From Serilophus lunatus (Eukaryota; Chordata; Aves; Passeriformes; Eurylaimidae): DNA of 64,000 nucleotides. The notes beneath the pieces were generated by a model. That model was given only the letters and a program-made list of their open reading frames with translations. It made no database searches and was not told where the DNA came from. Of the stretch, positions 38,273 to 49,506 are shown piece after piece (positions within the stretch are counted from its first letter, which is position 1; each line of letters opens with the position of its first letter). The stretch is from contig VXBA01004176.1 in the NCBI GenBank assembly GCA_013399895.1, positions 982,117 through 1,046,116 on the forward strand, given 5' to 3'. The position numbers and the translations under genes are program-made.

Positions 38273-38799
38273 ATCCAAAATAATCTGTCCTTACCAAGTT
38301 CGGGTTTTTCTCTGGCAAAACTCCACCGATCTTTTGCTGGTTTGCTGCAGCTTGTGTTTATGTACCACAAAAAAAATATATCTGCCTCCACTAAAAGCTT
38401 CACCAGAATAAAAATTTCAATGTTTGTCCCTTATATATAAGACCAGGGATGGAGAAGAACTAACTCAGGTCAAATGAAGAAAGAAGTTTTATCCTTAAAT
38501 AATCTTAAGAATCACTCAAATGAACCAGTATGTATTTCGCTATTTCTCCTATTTTTAAAACATTTGGAAAAAGAACACAAAAGGTAGAGAGAACTGTATT
38601 TCTGAGTCAGAAGCAAAATGGTTGCACTGTGAGAACTGTAAGTGAACAAATGTATTTTTAGGTGCTTGTTACCATGTTGTTACTTTTTTGTTTAGGTCAC
38701 ACAAATATGACCATTGCTTAACTTTGTCATTCACTTTCTAAATATTTTACAAAAGAGAATCAACCACGTTCATTTTTGACAGAGTGGTGTTGCATGGTA
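38273..38799. other. Non-coding, nothing recognised
   Basis: AT-rich sequence; nothing seen beyond short chance frames. Confidence 0.5.
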
Positions 38800-39110
38800 G
38801 GGCCCTCGCAGTTTGTTTATAGCATACCAAAAGCATTCTGCTAATGAAACATTTCAAGGCTAATGAACCAAAACCTTGCACCAAACAGACAGCGGCTGCA
38901 AATGCTTTCTTGTCTGCCTTTGTCAGAGTTCACGTTTCAGCTGTGCTCTCTGCTCCACCCCCTCTGCAGATAAAACAGCACGTCAAGTTTGCAAGATTAC
39001 TTTTCTATGAAAAAGCTGCAACAAGTCATGCCATTAACTCTTTTGAGGCAAATATGCTCATGCTTTTTGGGTAAATTGGCTACTACTCAGGGGCCAAGCT
39101 GCTGTCCTGT
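38800..39110. promoter_or_regulatory. Candidate conserved non-coding element
   Basis: Balanced-composition block with words typical of deeply conserved vertebrate elements: two GCTAATGAA words (38839 and 38860 region), CAGCGGCTGCAAATGC, TTTCAGCTGTG and ATGCCATTAACTC. It sits in surrounding AT-rich drift sequence and stands out from it. A 76-codon frame (38844-39074 +) overlaps but has no family resemblance. Inference only. Confidence 0.3.
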
Positions 39111-42100
39111 TCGCCTGAAGTTTTAATGTCCTATTGATGATCCTAGCATAAGGTCTAGAAGGAATAATGAGAAAGTGTCTTTTGCAAAGGTGGATTTCAG
39201 GTGAAAATTGTCTAGTGGTTCTGACCGTATAAAAAATCAACTCTGTTTTGAGGATTTCATTCATTTGTGAGGGAATACATTATGATGGACACTTCCAAAC
39301 TGAGTATTGACCAAACCAATACAAGCTCTTCATCCTGGAAGTCTGCAAGCAGCCAGGTAAACATCCATGGCAAAATCATGATCCAAGGCTATGTGGTAAA
39401 GGTACTACTCTGGGGATCCATGTTCTCTTCTCTGTCTTTGATTTTGTTTGCGGTCTCACTAACGTACTCTGAGAAAGGCCTTTTCTAGCTCTAATTGCAC
39501 AGTGTCTGGCAAAGACCTTACCCAAGCAGCACCTCAAATATGAAAGCTGTGCCAATTAGTCTGGAATGAACCTGCACACTGAGTACAAGTAAGGTCTCTG
39601 CCAGTCACCTAGCAAATGCGTGGAGTAATTAAAAGGCGTAAACACAGAAAAGATAGGTGTGGAGAAAGATATTATTCTAAATCTTTACTTTTTCATGGTG
39701 AAGATAACCATGGAGTCATCATTGCACCTTACTCTGTTAACAGCCAGAAGACTCCTGATGTAAAAGTTCTGTGAATGCAGCGTCAGGTTTTGCTGTTGCT
39801 GCTGCCCGTCTCAGGTCATCATCCCTGCGGTGCTCCTCACCTGTGCTGTCATCAGGAATCCAGTCCATCTTGTTCGAAAGGGAAGCTCCTTTGTATGTGA
39901 ATCCTAAAACATATGTATTAACACAAACAGCTGCTTATTTTGATGAATGTAGGGTCAGTAACGTGATCTAGAGCAAATACTCAGAGCAAGTTGTTATTGA
40001 AATCCTAGTGTTTCGCTGTTGTTCACACAAGTCAGTGGACTGTCTGCTTCAGAAGAAAGTAGAGTACCAAGTACTTTAAATATGCTTTTTGAAAAGGGTT
40101 TTCTGTATCCCTAGACTGTCCTAGCAGTTTGCCACAGGACTGGAGACAGAGCACAAAGGCATCGGCCAATTTCTACCGCATACAACAAAAAGGATTTGAT
40201 AAAAGGGAATTTCAGAGAAGAGTTAATCAGGAAGAAAAATCTGTGCTAGGAAAGTGGTAAATAAGAGTCTGTATTTGGCATAGTTCCATTATTCTCTACA
40301 TTCAAAAAAGGATAATTTTGAGAACACAGTTACAGGTGAATGTTCTCTGTTCCATCATCCAACTGCAATTATAGTTATGACTCTGACATAAAGTTATTCC
40401 TTGGCCATTACACTTGGTTGCTCTAATAAGGTTGCTTGTTCCACTAGGAAAAAAACCCTGAAACAACCAATAAAACCCCACAAAAAATTATCTTCCTCAG
40501 ATCAATTCCTTCTTTGAAAATAACAGCTGTGTATAAGCAATAGCTACTATATTTTTAAGAACACTCATATTCTTTCAAGCAGCTGGAAAGGTTATTCCTA
40601 CTAGTTTTGAATCTGAGATAATCATCTTCACCAGCCACAAGGAACAGGCTCTGTCTGGAAGAAGAGAGACAATATCTTTAGCCTACTTTTCTCCGAGGAA
40701 CATATTTAAGTGTGGTTTTTGGTTTGGTAGTAGAGTTCTCTGATGTGTATCGAGTGAAACATAGGAGTGTGTTTTTTATCATCATCATTTGTAGATGTGG
40801 TCCAAGTTAGCACTGGGTAAATGTACTACCTGCAAAACAAAATATGAATAAATTCACCTGCTTACTGTGAACTCCTGTTATTCAGAAACACAATCTTTTT
40901 CCTGGGATTTTCAATCCCTTAACATGTGACGTACCTTTAGTGCCTAGTATATGCAGATACAATGGCTTTTTCTTTAACTGAAAGCAATGAAATCCCACTG
41001 TTGTGAAGTGGAATAGATTGCAGTCATGTGGCAGGTTGAATTGCAGACAGGGATCACAGCATCCTCAGCATTCAATAAAAAAAGTCTCTTTAGATGATGT
41101 CCAAAGTGATCTTTCAAGTTCCTACTCCCTGGGTATATGCTTCAAGAACAAAAAAGGAAGAGGGTGGGAAATCATTGAATGATGAGGAATTGGTGCTACA
41201 AAGTGCTGCTTATGTACTGTTCTCCAATTCCTTTTCTGTCCCACAAAGCCTTGCAGGAGATACTCCTGCCATTTGCTAGAGCTGACAGCTATTCCTACCA
41301 GGTTACTGCAACAGAGACAAGCTCAGAGTAAGCCCTTTTAATAACTGTTATGTTTGGAGAAAAGACAGAATGATTATAGTTTTTCTGCTTTAGTCCTTTG
41401 GTGGAACAAGTTATATCTGAGTCTGGCAGAGCTCCTGGGTTTTTGGTCTTTGCTTTATCCCATTACCATTATCATTTTTCTGTTTCTGACATTGCACCAG
41501 CTGAAAACCCCCCAAACTAACAAGAATGCAAATAGCAAGGGGAATACTGAGGAGATGTCACCTTGTCTTTTTTTGACATAACCCTCTGTGTTTTGGATGT
41601 ATTGGTAAAATCTCTTCAGTACAGTGAAAGTTGACAGCATCCTTAAGATAGGGAATGAAGATCTGATACAGGTTATTTTATGATGTTTCTTCAAGAGAAA
41701 TTTGCAGGGAGTACATAGATAGGACACATCATGCAAGGAGATTCCTTTTAGCACAAATAAATGTCTTCATTTTGTGAGGCTACAAAAACAATTTAAGGTT
41801 TTCTTTTATGGGAGCCCAGAAATTGAGACAGCACTATATAGCCAGTTGCTCTCTGGTCTTTCACTCCTTGACCTACAATTTCAAATGTAAATTGATTTTG
41901 GATATCCAAGTTGAAACTCCTTAAAAGCAGCATGCTTTAAAAAGCAGTAGTAGAATGAAGGAGGTGATCCCTCAATTTCTGCAAATCTGGCCTTTTCTAA
42001 GTGGCTGAAGCTACTTACTTTGGAGTGCTTTGATCAGTATAAAACTGAAAGTTTTCCAAACTACTTTACTCATAATAAAGGCTGATGTCAAGATGTAAAT

Positions 42101-44639
42101 GTACTACAAGTAATCACAAAGCACCTCTTATGTGTGCTGTATATTTGTGCTTAGTCCTGGAATCATGAGTATTAACAAGCCATATTAGTACAGAAGAAGA
42201 ATAATGGTATTGTTGAGCATTTTACTGTGAAATCTTTTCTCATTTTGCATGACAAAGGCAAACAAGATTAAGTGTGTTGAAACATTTCCAAACACTTCTC
42301 CTCAAGCATGAAATAATGCATTAAAGCAATATATACAATATTTTTAACATAAATTTTGCAAGAAACCCAAAGAGTGAATATTTTACATCTAAAAGAACTC
42401 TGCTTCATTTAATTGGTAAGTTATTTAACTGTGGAAAACCTAGATGACATTTATTCGAAATGTGAAAGACATTTTACGTATTGTAATTTTTTAATGATAT
42501 TCTGCTGTGTAATAGGAATCTATAATTATCTATCAAAGCCACTGACTTACCTTTTTTTTTCCCCCAAAAGTTATTCCATAATAAAGTGCTGCTGTCATAA
42601 TAGCTATTCTACTTTTCTCTATGAAGTTCTTTCCCACTTGGAAGAATAATAGGTATTGAATATAATTCTATAGAATCAGCTTCTGTAGGGCTAAAACAGG
42701 TGTTTAACTGGAAAAGAATATTGTTTAAAAAGGATTAAAATTGAAACAGGAAGTATTTCATGCCAAAAGTATTGTGCTTAAGGTTGCTCATCATCTGAAA
42801 GTTGATGTTTCAGACAAAGGTTTGCTTTCATTTGAATGGGATGATTTCTGTATCTTATTATCCTTTCAAATACCTACACAGAAATGTTAGAAAGCACAGC
42901 CAAATGGGTGGACACACCCTTTATTTTGGCAATTTTGTGAAAGTGACACCTGGACAAACATCTGGGCAGCCGAATCTGTCAGTGATAGTGAAAGTCAACC
43001 AGAAAGGTCAAAAATCCTGTAGACAATTGTGATACTTTGATTTAAACATATGCTTAGCTTAAAGCTCTGGGGCAGGCTGGTTCAAAGAAATGCAGTGAAT
43101 ATGAGTGGGAATTTGATAAGGTGAAGAAAAGAAGACAATCCATGGAAAACATCCTGGTTTTGCCTGGCACTAGCAGAATTTTAGCGTTGTCCTTCAGCTT
43201 CCCAGACATGTCAGCTCACCCCACAGGTGTCCCAGGAGAAAGAATGCAAGTCCTACCACAGGCAGGTGGGACTGGGCCTGGCCAGCATTTCCCAATGGCT
43301 TGTTTCCATATGGGACCCGATTTTGAAAAGTATGACACTCTTTCTGAAAAGTATGGGATCACTTCTCTGTGCCTAGCTCTGGTAGCAGGTACTGTTCCTT
43401 CAACATCTAGATAATAATTTGTGTGAATCTTTGTGTTCTAAGGCACAGCAGAGCTGGAGGCAGAGAGGCGGAGATGATGGTTTTGCTTTGTGACCTTAAA
43501 ACTGCATGAAGTCCACAACAAAATGAAAATTTGGTGGCCTTGAACCCTCACTGTCTTTCCATGACTGAGGTTTCTCCAGAGATGGAAAAAGACTGAGGAG
43601 CACAGAAAATGCCTGAAATGTGCTACCTTCCCTGCACCATCTCCTATGCCTCAATACTCGCTAAATCTCCAACGTGATTTATCTTGCTACACCAGAATGT
43701 TCCTTTTTCACCTGACGTGCCACTTGGCTAAGCCATGATGCCGCATGAGATGTGTGTGAAGTAACCACATCATTTGCCTCTACCTTGTTTGCTTTAATAA
43801 CCCTTCTGCTAATTTTTAATGGCTTTTCAAATTGTAGGTGGGGGGATGAAATTAGTGTTTTTGCATAAGAAATGGATTGGATTATTTTTTCAATAAGAAA
43901 TTTTACATTGTTTCACCTTTGGCAAACCATGTGACATTTGATGAAAAAAGTGGCCCAGGCCTGAGATCTGACTATAGTTTGCATTTTCGTTAGAACTTGA
44001 TCACAAATTAAGACCAAAGGGGAAATATAGTCTAAAAGGGGTGCTCTTTATAGGGCAAAAGAGTGAAGCAGGCAACTAATAATTCTATTTCTGAAAATTG
44101 AACCTTTAGACTCCTTTTACCCTGATCTACTTTTTTGATCTCAGAGATGAGGTCAGCAGCTTGACCACCATGTTGTCACAGCTGGGCACAACGTACTGAC
44201 AGAGCTGCTTACATTGAATTTGGTGCTGTTAATTTGCCACAGACAAAGCAGGTACATTCCCCTCCTCGTCTTCCATAGCACAGTGCGCTAAAAGTGGTCA
44301 GTCTGGTTCCAACAAAACTGCATGACTAAGGAATAGTAATCTTGCTGTTAATTAGCAGAGAAGCACTACTATGGAATTACTCATAGAAGAGGAGGCTTCT
44401 GTAATCAGGATGTCTATTTTGATATATCTCCTGTGATGGCTTACTGACAAGAGGGGAAACCAGCTACATTTTTGAATAGACATGATATTATGAACGTGCC
44501 ACATGTCTCAAGAATTTGGCTCCTGCTTCCCAGCACCTCCAATGGTAAGTCTTGCTTCCTTTCATAGGGTGACGAGTATGTTTAAAATACTTCCAACCCA
44601 GCTGTTGAATTTATGAAGGTTGTGACTTTCACACCAACC
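39111..44639. other. Non-coding, nothing firm
   Basis: About 5.5 kb without a gene. An A/C-rich stretch at 40447-40488 resembles those at 17787 and 53828. 43800-44100 has an enhancer-like look, and 44345-44358 contains CTGTTAATTAGCAG, a near-palindrome around a TAATTA homeodomain core. Short frames only. Confidence 0.45.
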
Positions 44640-45020
44640 AAGCAAATGGACATTCCCCTTCTAAATGGATGCCTAATTGGCGCACAGATTCATTTGCATG
44701 AGTTTTCAGTTTTCAACAGGTGGCACTAAAGAGCCAATAAATGATTCTATTCCCAGACTCCAGCATGCAAACTCCTGGGCAGGCACTTTTATGTGTGTTT
44801 ATCCATTTAAATATAGTATTATAATTCCAACATAATTAGTCATTTAATTGAATTGCATGACCACATCCATCCAAGACATTTGCATGTACAGTTAATTAGG
44901 ATTTATCTAAAAGCACACTTTTTGTTCTCTGTTTCCTACAAGTTAAATTACTCATGGATGGATTTCATGCTAATTTCATTTTGAAGGTGCTACAATATGC
45001 ATAACTGGAGAAAAATAAGT
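44640..45020. promoter_or_regulatory. Strongest enhancer-like block: paired octamers, homeodomain sites and E-box
   Basis: Two perfect POU octamers ATTTGCAT lie 186 bp apart at 44692-44699 and 44878-44885, with a third ATATGCAT at 44995-45002. TAATTAG cores occur at 44833-44839 and 44893-44899, and an E-box CAGGTG at 44717-44722. The block is non-repetitive and has no coding potential. Such clustering is characteristic of SOX/POU/homeodomain developmental enhancers in gene deserts. The binding proteins and target gene cannot be known from this window. Confidence 0.4.
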
Positions 45021-45801
45021 CTGCAGAAGTGGTCAGCAACAGTCCGGCTAAGAATTCTTTTTCTTTTCCTTTCTATTTTTATAATATTACCAAAGGCCAA
45101 TGCTTTAAATCATGGCCAATGAGGGCCAAACTTGCTGTAGTCTTAAAGAAGTAAAAGTCTGTATCATCTTCTTCAGACTCCTTCCTTTTAGCAGAAACAG
45201 GATTGACAAAACAAAATGACTTTGCACGTTCTACTAGGTTTCAATCCTCCTCCAGCATAATTATTACTTAAACTTACATGTTCCTGATCATAATACTTTT
45301 GTCAACACAAATTCTTGGAAATAATGGACAGAAAAAGCAGCTGTTAAAGACATCCTTGGGAAGCTTCCTTGTCTTCATGCAAAACATTTAGATCCATCTT
45401 ATTTACAGGATCAAATGGAATCCCAGCCTTGGGCTGTTCCAACTGGGAACTCAACGGAACTGAAAGGAACTGAAATGCTATGAATGGCCCAGAAACAAAA
45501 AATTATCTTTGAAGAGGTGTCCAAACTGATGACAGCAAAGTAAAATACTTTAGGATCGAGAAGGGCAACATGGTTTTCATTTCTTAGTTGTATGACAAAG
45601 CTGCTTTTTTTTTTCCAGTGTATGTGCTTGCTTCATAATTGGCTGCTACAGGACAGCAAAGCTCTTCTTTCACTTTAATTTTGTCATCCAGTTTCAACCA
45701 GTGCAGCATGTACTGGGTCACTTCTAGAAGAAGAAGCACAATTTAAAAAAAGCTTTGAAAACCCAGCTGAGCAATCTGTGAAGAATTATAAATACAGCTG
45801 T
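45021..45801. other. Non-coding, nothing recognised
   Basis: No gene or repeat seen; AT-rich mixed sequence. Confidence 0.5.
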
Positions 45802-45827
45802 CAAAAACAAACAAACAAACCAACCAA
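45802..45827 (+). repeat. Short CAAA microsatellite
   Basis: CAAAAACAAACAAACAAACC followed by AACCAA; about five CAAA-type units. Confidence 0.85.
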
Positions 45828-47071
45828 GATAGTTCATTGTGCAACTAAATATATCACTTTTCAGTCCTGGAGCTTTGAGAACAGTTTGGTCCTGAAAACT
45901 GTATAGAGAACAGGGAAAATTGTACCAAGATAATCTATGGTTAGAAACAATTTCACAAGTAGGATAGAGTGCACTAACGTGGCAACACCATGGTGTGAAA
46001 GGGAGGAGCAGGTCAGCATTCCACATTTCTGGGCAGTCTTTGAAGTGACCTTTGCTTTGCAACTCTTTCTTTTAAACAAATTATCTCCTGTACCTCCTCT
46101 ATGAGCTTTGTTAGTCTATACCTTCTCAGAAGCCTTTTGTTCTGTGAATGGCTTGTGGTGGGGGAAGTAGTAGACTGGTTTAAAATTGTTTCTCCCTGAG
46201 ATCTCATTTCTCTTACTCTAAATTGCACCTTCTCCCCCCACTCTTTTTCTGTAGGTTGAGTGTATTTTTATCAAGATTTTCTTCTTTTAGAAAAATCCAC
46301 ACTAAACTTCCAGAGAAGTAAACAGTGAGACCCCAAGGGGCATACTGACTGCTAATCACATCTTCAACAAGTATTTCTGCTCTGGTGTTTCTCACTGGTA
46401 CTGCTTTTAGCATCCTATCAGTGTTAGGCCAGATGGATTTTCTTCTGGTAGAGGTATCCATTGTCTGTCTGAAATAGATTTTTTTCATCTCAGAAAGCCA
46501 GTGGAAGGAGATTTCTTCTTATAATTTATAAGGTATCAGTAAGTACCATCTATCTTAACCTTTCATTAAACAATGCATTTCTAATTGCAATGTACTTCAG
46601 CCTGATCCTTACTTTTATGTTTAAGTGCTTTGTTGAGCAGAATGCAAACAGGCTCAATTCTTTGCTGAACTGCAGATGAAAGAACTACAGCCAGACCCAC
46701 ACATGTGTGTGTGCAGTGCGAGTGTGTGTTGGCATTTAAGCTGTGACAAATGATGGACAGTACTATATCTGACAGATATATATTTGAAGGATGATTATAG
46801 CGAGAGCAGAATTAGAAGAAATAGTTGAGAGGTTGGAACAAAATGAATTTTTTTTTTTACAAATTAATCTCCCTTAATGTCTGAGTCATTTAAAATTCAA
46901 CAAGTGAGTGTTTTGTAATGTAGTGTAAGGCACAATTTTTGAGTGGCCCAGAGGGTACAGGAGCAGTTTCCTCACAACCTGCTCTCTGCCTACATTGTGA
47001 AATCTGTCCTCTTATCTACTGAAAATCTGCTTTTATAATTTAATTTTATAAGATACAACCAACCTTTGCTC
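45828..47071. other. Non-coding, nothing recognised
   Basis: No supportable gene; overlapping short minus-strand frames at 45724-46488 have no family resemblance. A short GT-rich stretch lies near 46703-46735. Confidence 0.5.
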
Positions 47072-47112
47072 TTTTTTTGCCTTTTTTTTTTTTTTTTTTT
47101 ACTTTTTTTTTT
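47072..47112 (+). repeat. Poly-T cluster (T7, T19, T10)
   Basis: Three T runs separated only by GCC and AC. Read on the minus strand this is a poly-A stretch, as left by retroposition, but no AATAAA or known parent sequence lies next to it on that strand. Confidence 0.9.
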
Positions 47113-48764
47113 CAAATACACTGTTGTCTATAAAAATTTTGATCTTCAAGACATTGGTGGAAATGCTTGTTTGGGACGTTGGAGTGCACTCTGCCAATAG
47201 CCAATTGCCCTCTGAGGGTGACAGATGCAGCAGTGCTAATGACATGTTGATATACTGTATGTGGCTTTACATGCTCCATGAAACGTCCAGAATCACATCC
47301 ATATTTCAACAACCTGACAAAGCTTCCACTGAAAGAGTGGCCTATAATTCAAGCATCTGATAAATGTTTGAAAAACTCCAACAAGCAAAAAGTCAGGAAA
47401 CTCCACCTATGAAACATTTTTAAAAGACAGAAAAACTGAGTTTCATTTTTTTAACTAATTGACACCTACTTTGTTACTGACTAAAGGGATTGAGGTTCTG
47501 AGAGTTGAATGTAATATTTAAATTTGTCTGGAAAAAAAAATTGAGAGGCTTTACTTTGACAACAATTTGTTATCTGTCATTTAAAAGGCAAGTAAGGCAA
47601 TAATTCCCCAGGTGCTGACTGGCAAGAGGTCAGATTGCTGGAAATAGAAGGATACTAAAAACCAGATGAGAAGAAGGGAAGTCAGTAGTGTCTCTACTAA
47701 AATCTAATTAGGAAATAGCATCTTTTCCTCTGCTCTGGAAAGAGCAGAAACTATCAGTGAAATATCAGCAAACAGTTTGGCATCTTCAAAGATATTAATT
47801 AAGTAAAATTTTGAAAGTGCTTTGAAGATGAAAAATGGTAGGGAGTGCTAAGTATCACTATTAGCAGGACCAATGTGTCAACTGATGTTGTCTGTCTGCG
47901 TAGTATTGGGTGAACACTTGGGTAATTAAGGTCAAATGAGTAGCCTCGCCTGGTCAATTTATTGGATAAAGTAGGTCTCGTTTCTAGCTGAAGCAAGATG
48001 TGGTATCTGTGTGTCTAACAGACCTGGAAAGTGAATGTCAAGCATATTTCATGGCTTCACAAGTCAACAGCAGCAATAGCTTTTTCTTGTGAGTCTGTCT
48101 TATACTTTCCAGATACCCAAGCAGTTTTTCGTAGCATTTAGCAGTTTTTAAACTTCTGTTTATTAGTTTGACATTATAGGTGCCTTCATTAAAGGCTTGC
48201 ATACCTTTCTGGACTAAGATAATACCCCATTCCCCAGATCAAATTTTTCCATATTTTAATATTAAAGCATTTTTGGAACTAATTTGGCAAATGTTGAGGT
48301 AGTGAAAGATTGCTATTGCCAGCCAGTGTTGAATATTGCTATTCAAACCTCTGTCTAGAGTCTGCAAGTGCACTTCAGCCCTTTTTCTATTATTCTGGGA
48401 GAACTTGTCATGGACTGAACCTAATTTTCTACCATCTGCAACAGAGATGTATCGTAAGCTTTTGCTGTGGTTTTGTGTACCAAATGGAATTTGAATAAGA
48501 GTTACATTGCTAGGTTTGAATGTTTATTTTCACTTATCCTAATGAAATCCTCAGAGTACCGCCCAAGCATACCTGCAGGTGTGCAGTCACACTACAGGTG
48601 AGAGCAGCTTGGAGGTCTCCAGCAATGGGAACTGGTTCTGGTACAACACAGACAGGAACTGCAGACCAGGACGCACAGCTCAAGAACCAGGGAACACAGT
48701 CATGCAGATATCCCATTATTATTCCTATTATTCCAGAATAGGAAGGTCAGGTTACTCAAATAAC
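47113..48764. other. Non-coding, nothing recognised
   Basis: No gene, RNA or named repeat seen. Confidence 0.5.
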
Positions 48765-48957
48765 AGAATCATAGAATGATGTGAGGTGGAAGGGACCTTA
48801 AAGAGTATCTAGTTCCAGCCCGCCTGCCATGGACAGGGACACTTTCCACTGGACAAGGCTGCTCAAAACCCCATCCCAACCTGGCTTTGAACACTTCCAG
48901 GGATGGGGCATTCACAACTTGTCTAGGCAACCTGTCCCAGTATCTCACCAATCTCAA
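48765..48957 (-). mobile_element. Short CR1 LINE 3' end, minus strand
   Basis: The + strand starts AGAATCATAGAATGATGTGAGGTGGAAGGGACCTT, the reverse complement of the CR1 3' terminus with its short ATTCTATGA repeat. It continues through a conserved 3' region ending at GGCAACCTGTCCCAGTATCTCACCA. The minus strand encodes Y-W-D-R-L-P-R-Q-V-V-N-A-P-S-L-E-V-F-K, the last residues of CR1 reverse transcriptase, then runs out of frame. Similarity stops at about 48957, so only about 190 bp were inserted or retained. It is as well preserved as the copy at 19511 and in the same orientation. Confidence 0.92.
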
Positions 48958-49303
48958 GCACCTCAAATGTTTGGCTCTATATCAAACCCAGGTTTAGTGG
49001 CAGCTTAAACTATTCCACATAACAGTTCAGAAAGCAGGAGGAACATTTGTTGTTGAGCTTTCAGTGTTAGCTGGGAGATAGCCAGTAACAGTAGATGACA
49101 CTACCTGTATAAAAAGAATTTAATCATCTGAGAAATTGTTGCAGGGGCTTCTTTCCAGCTGCAGTTGGAAAGTTCATCTGTATCTAGTTCCAGGACAGTG
49201 TGGACAAACTTAGCTCACTGCAACAATCTGCCTGGTTTATGAAAAGTTGTTTTGTCAACTCAGCTCTCCATTTCAGACCTGAACAGGTATTCCTGATGAT
49301 CCA

Positions 49304-49348
49304 TTTCTGTTAAATGTTTTTCTGTTAAATATTTTTCTGTTTTATTGC
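49304..49348 (+). repeat. Three-copy 15-bp tandem repeat
   Basis: The unit TTTCTGTTAAATGTT is followed by a near-identical copy (TTTCTGTTAAATATT) and a third, degenerate one (TTTCTGTTTTATTGC). Confidence 0.8.
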
Positions 49349-49491
49349 AAAAAAATGATAAAAATCTCACCAACACATTTGATGTAGGAGAGCAACAAAT
49401 GAGCATCACTAAGGTAGATTCAGGCAGAATGGTTTTCAGTCTCTGACAATGAGCAAAAAGCTAAACAAAGCCAGCTCTCAAAGCCTTTTCC

Positions 49492-49506
49492 TTTTTTTTT
49501 TTTTTN
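49492..49506 (+). repeat. T14 run with an ambiguous base
   Basis: Fourteen T followed by a single N at 49506. The N probably marks uncertain homopolymer length in the assembly. Confidence 0.95.

Noticed and set aside
47113..47360. Processed pseudogene next to the poly-T cluster
   Set aside because: No polyadenylation signal on the minus strand and no recognisable parent protein in the adjacent frames.
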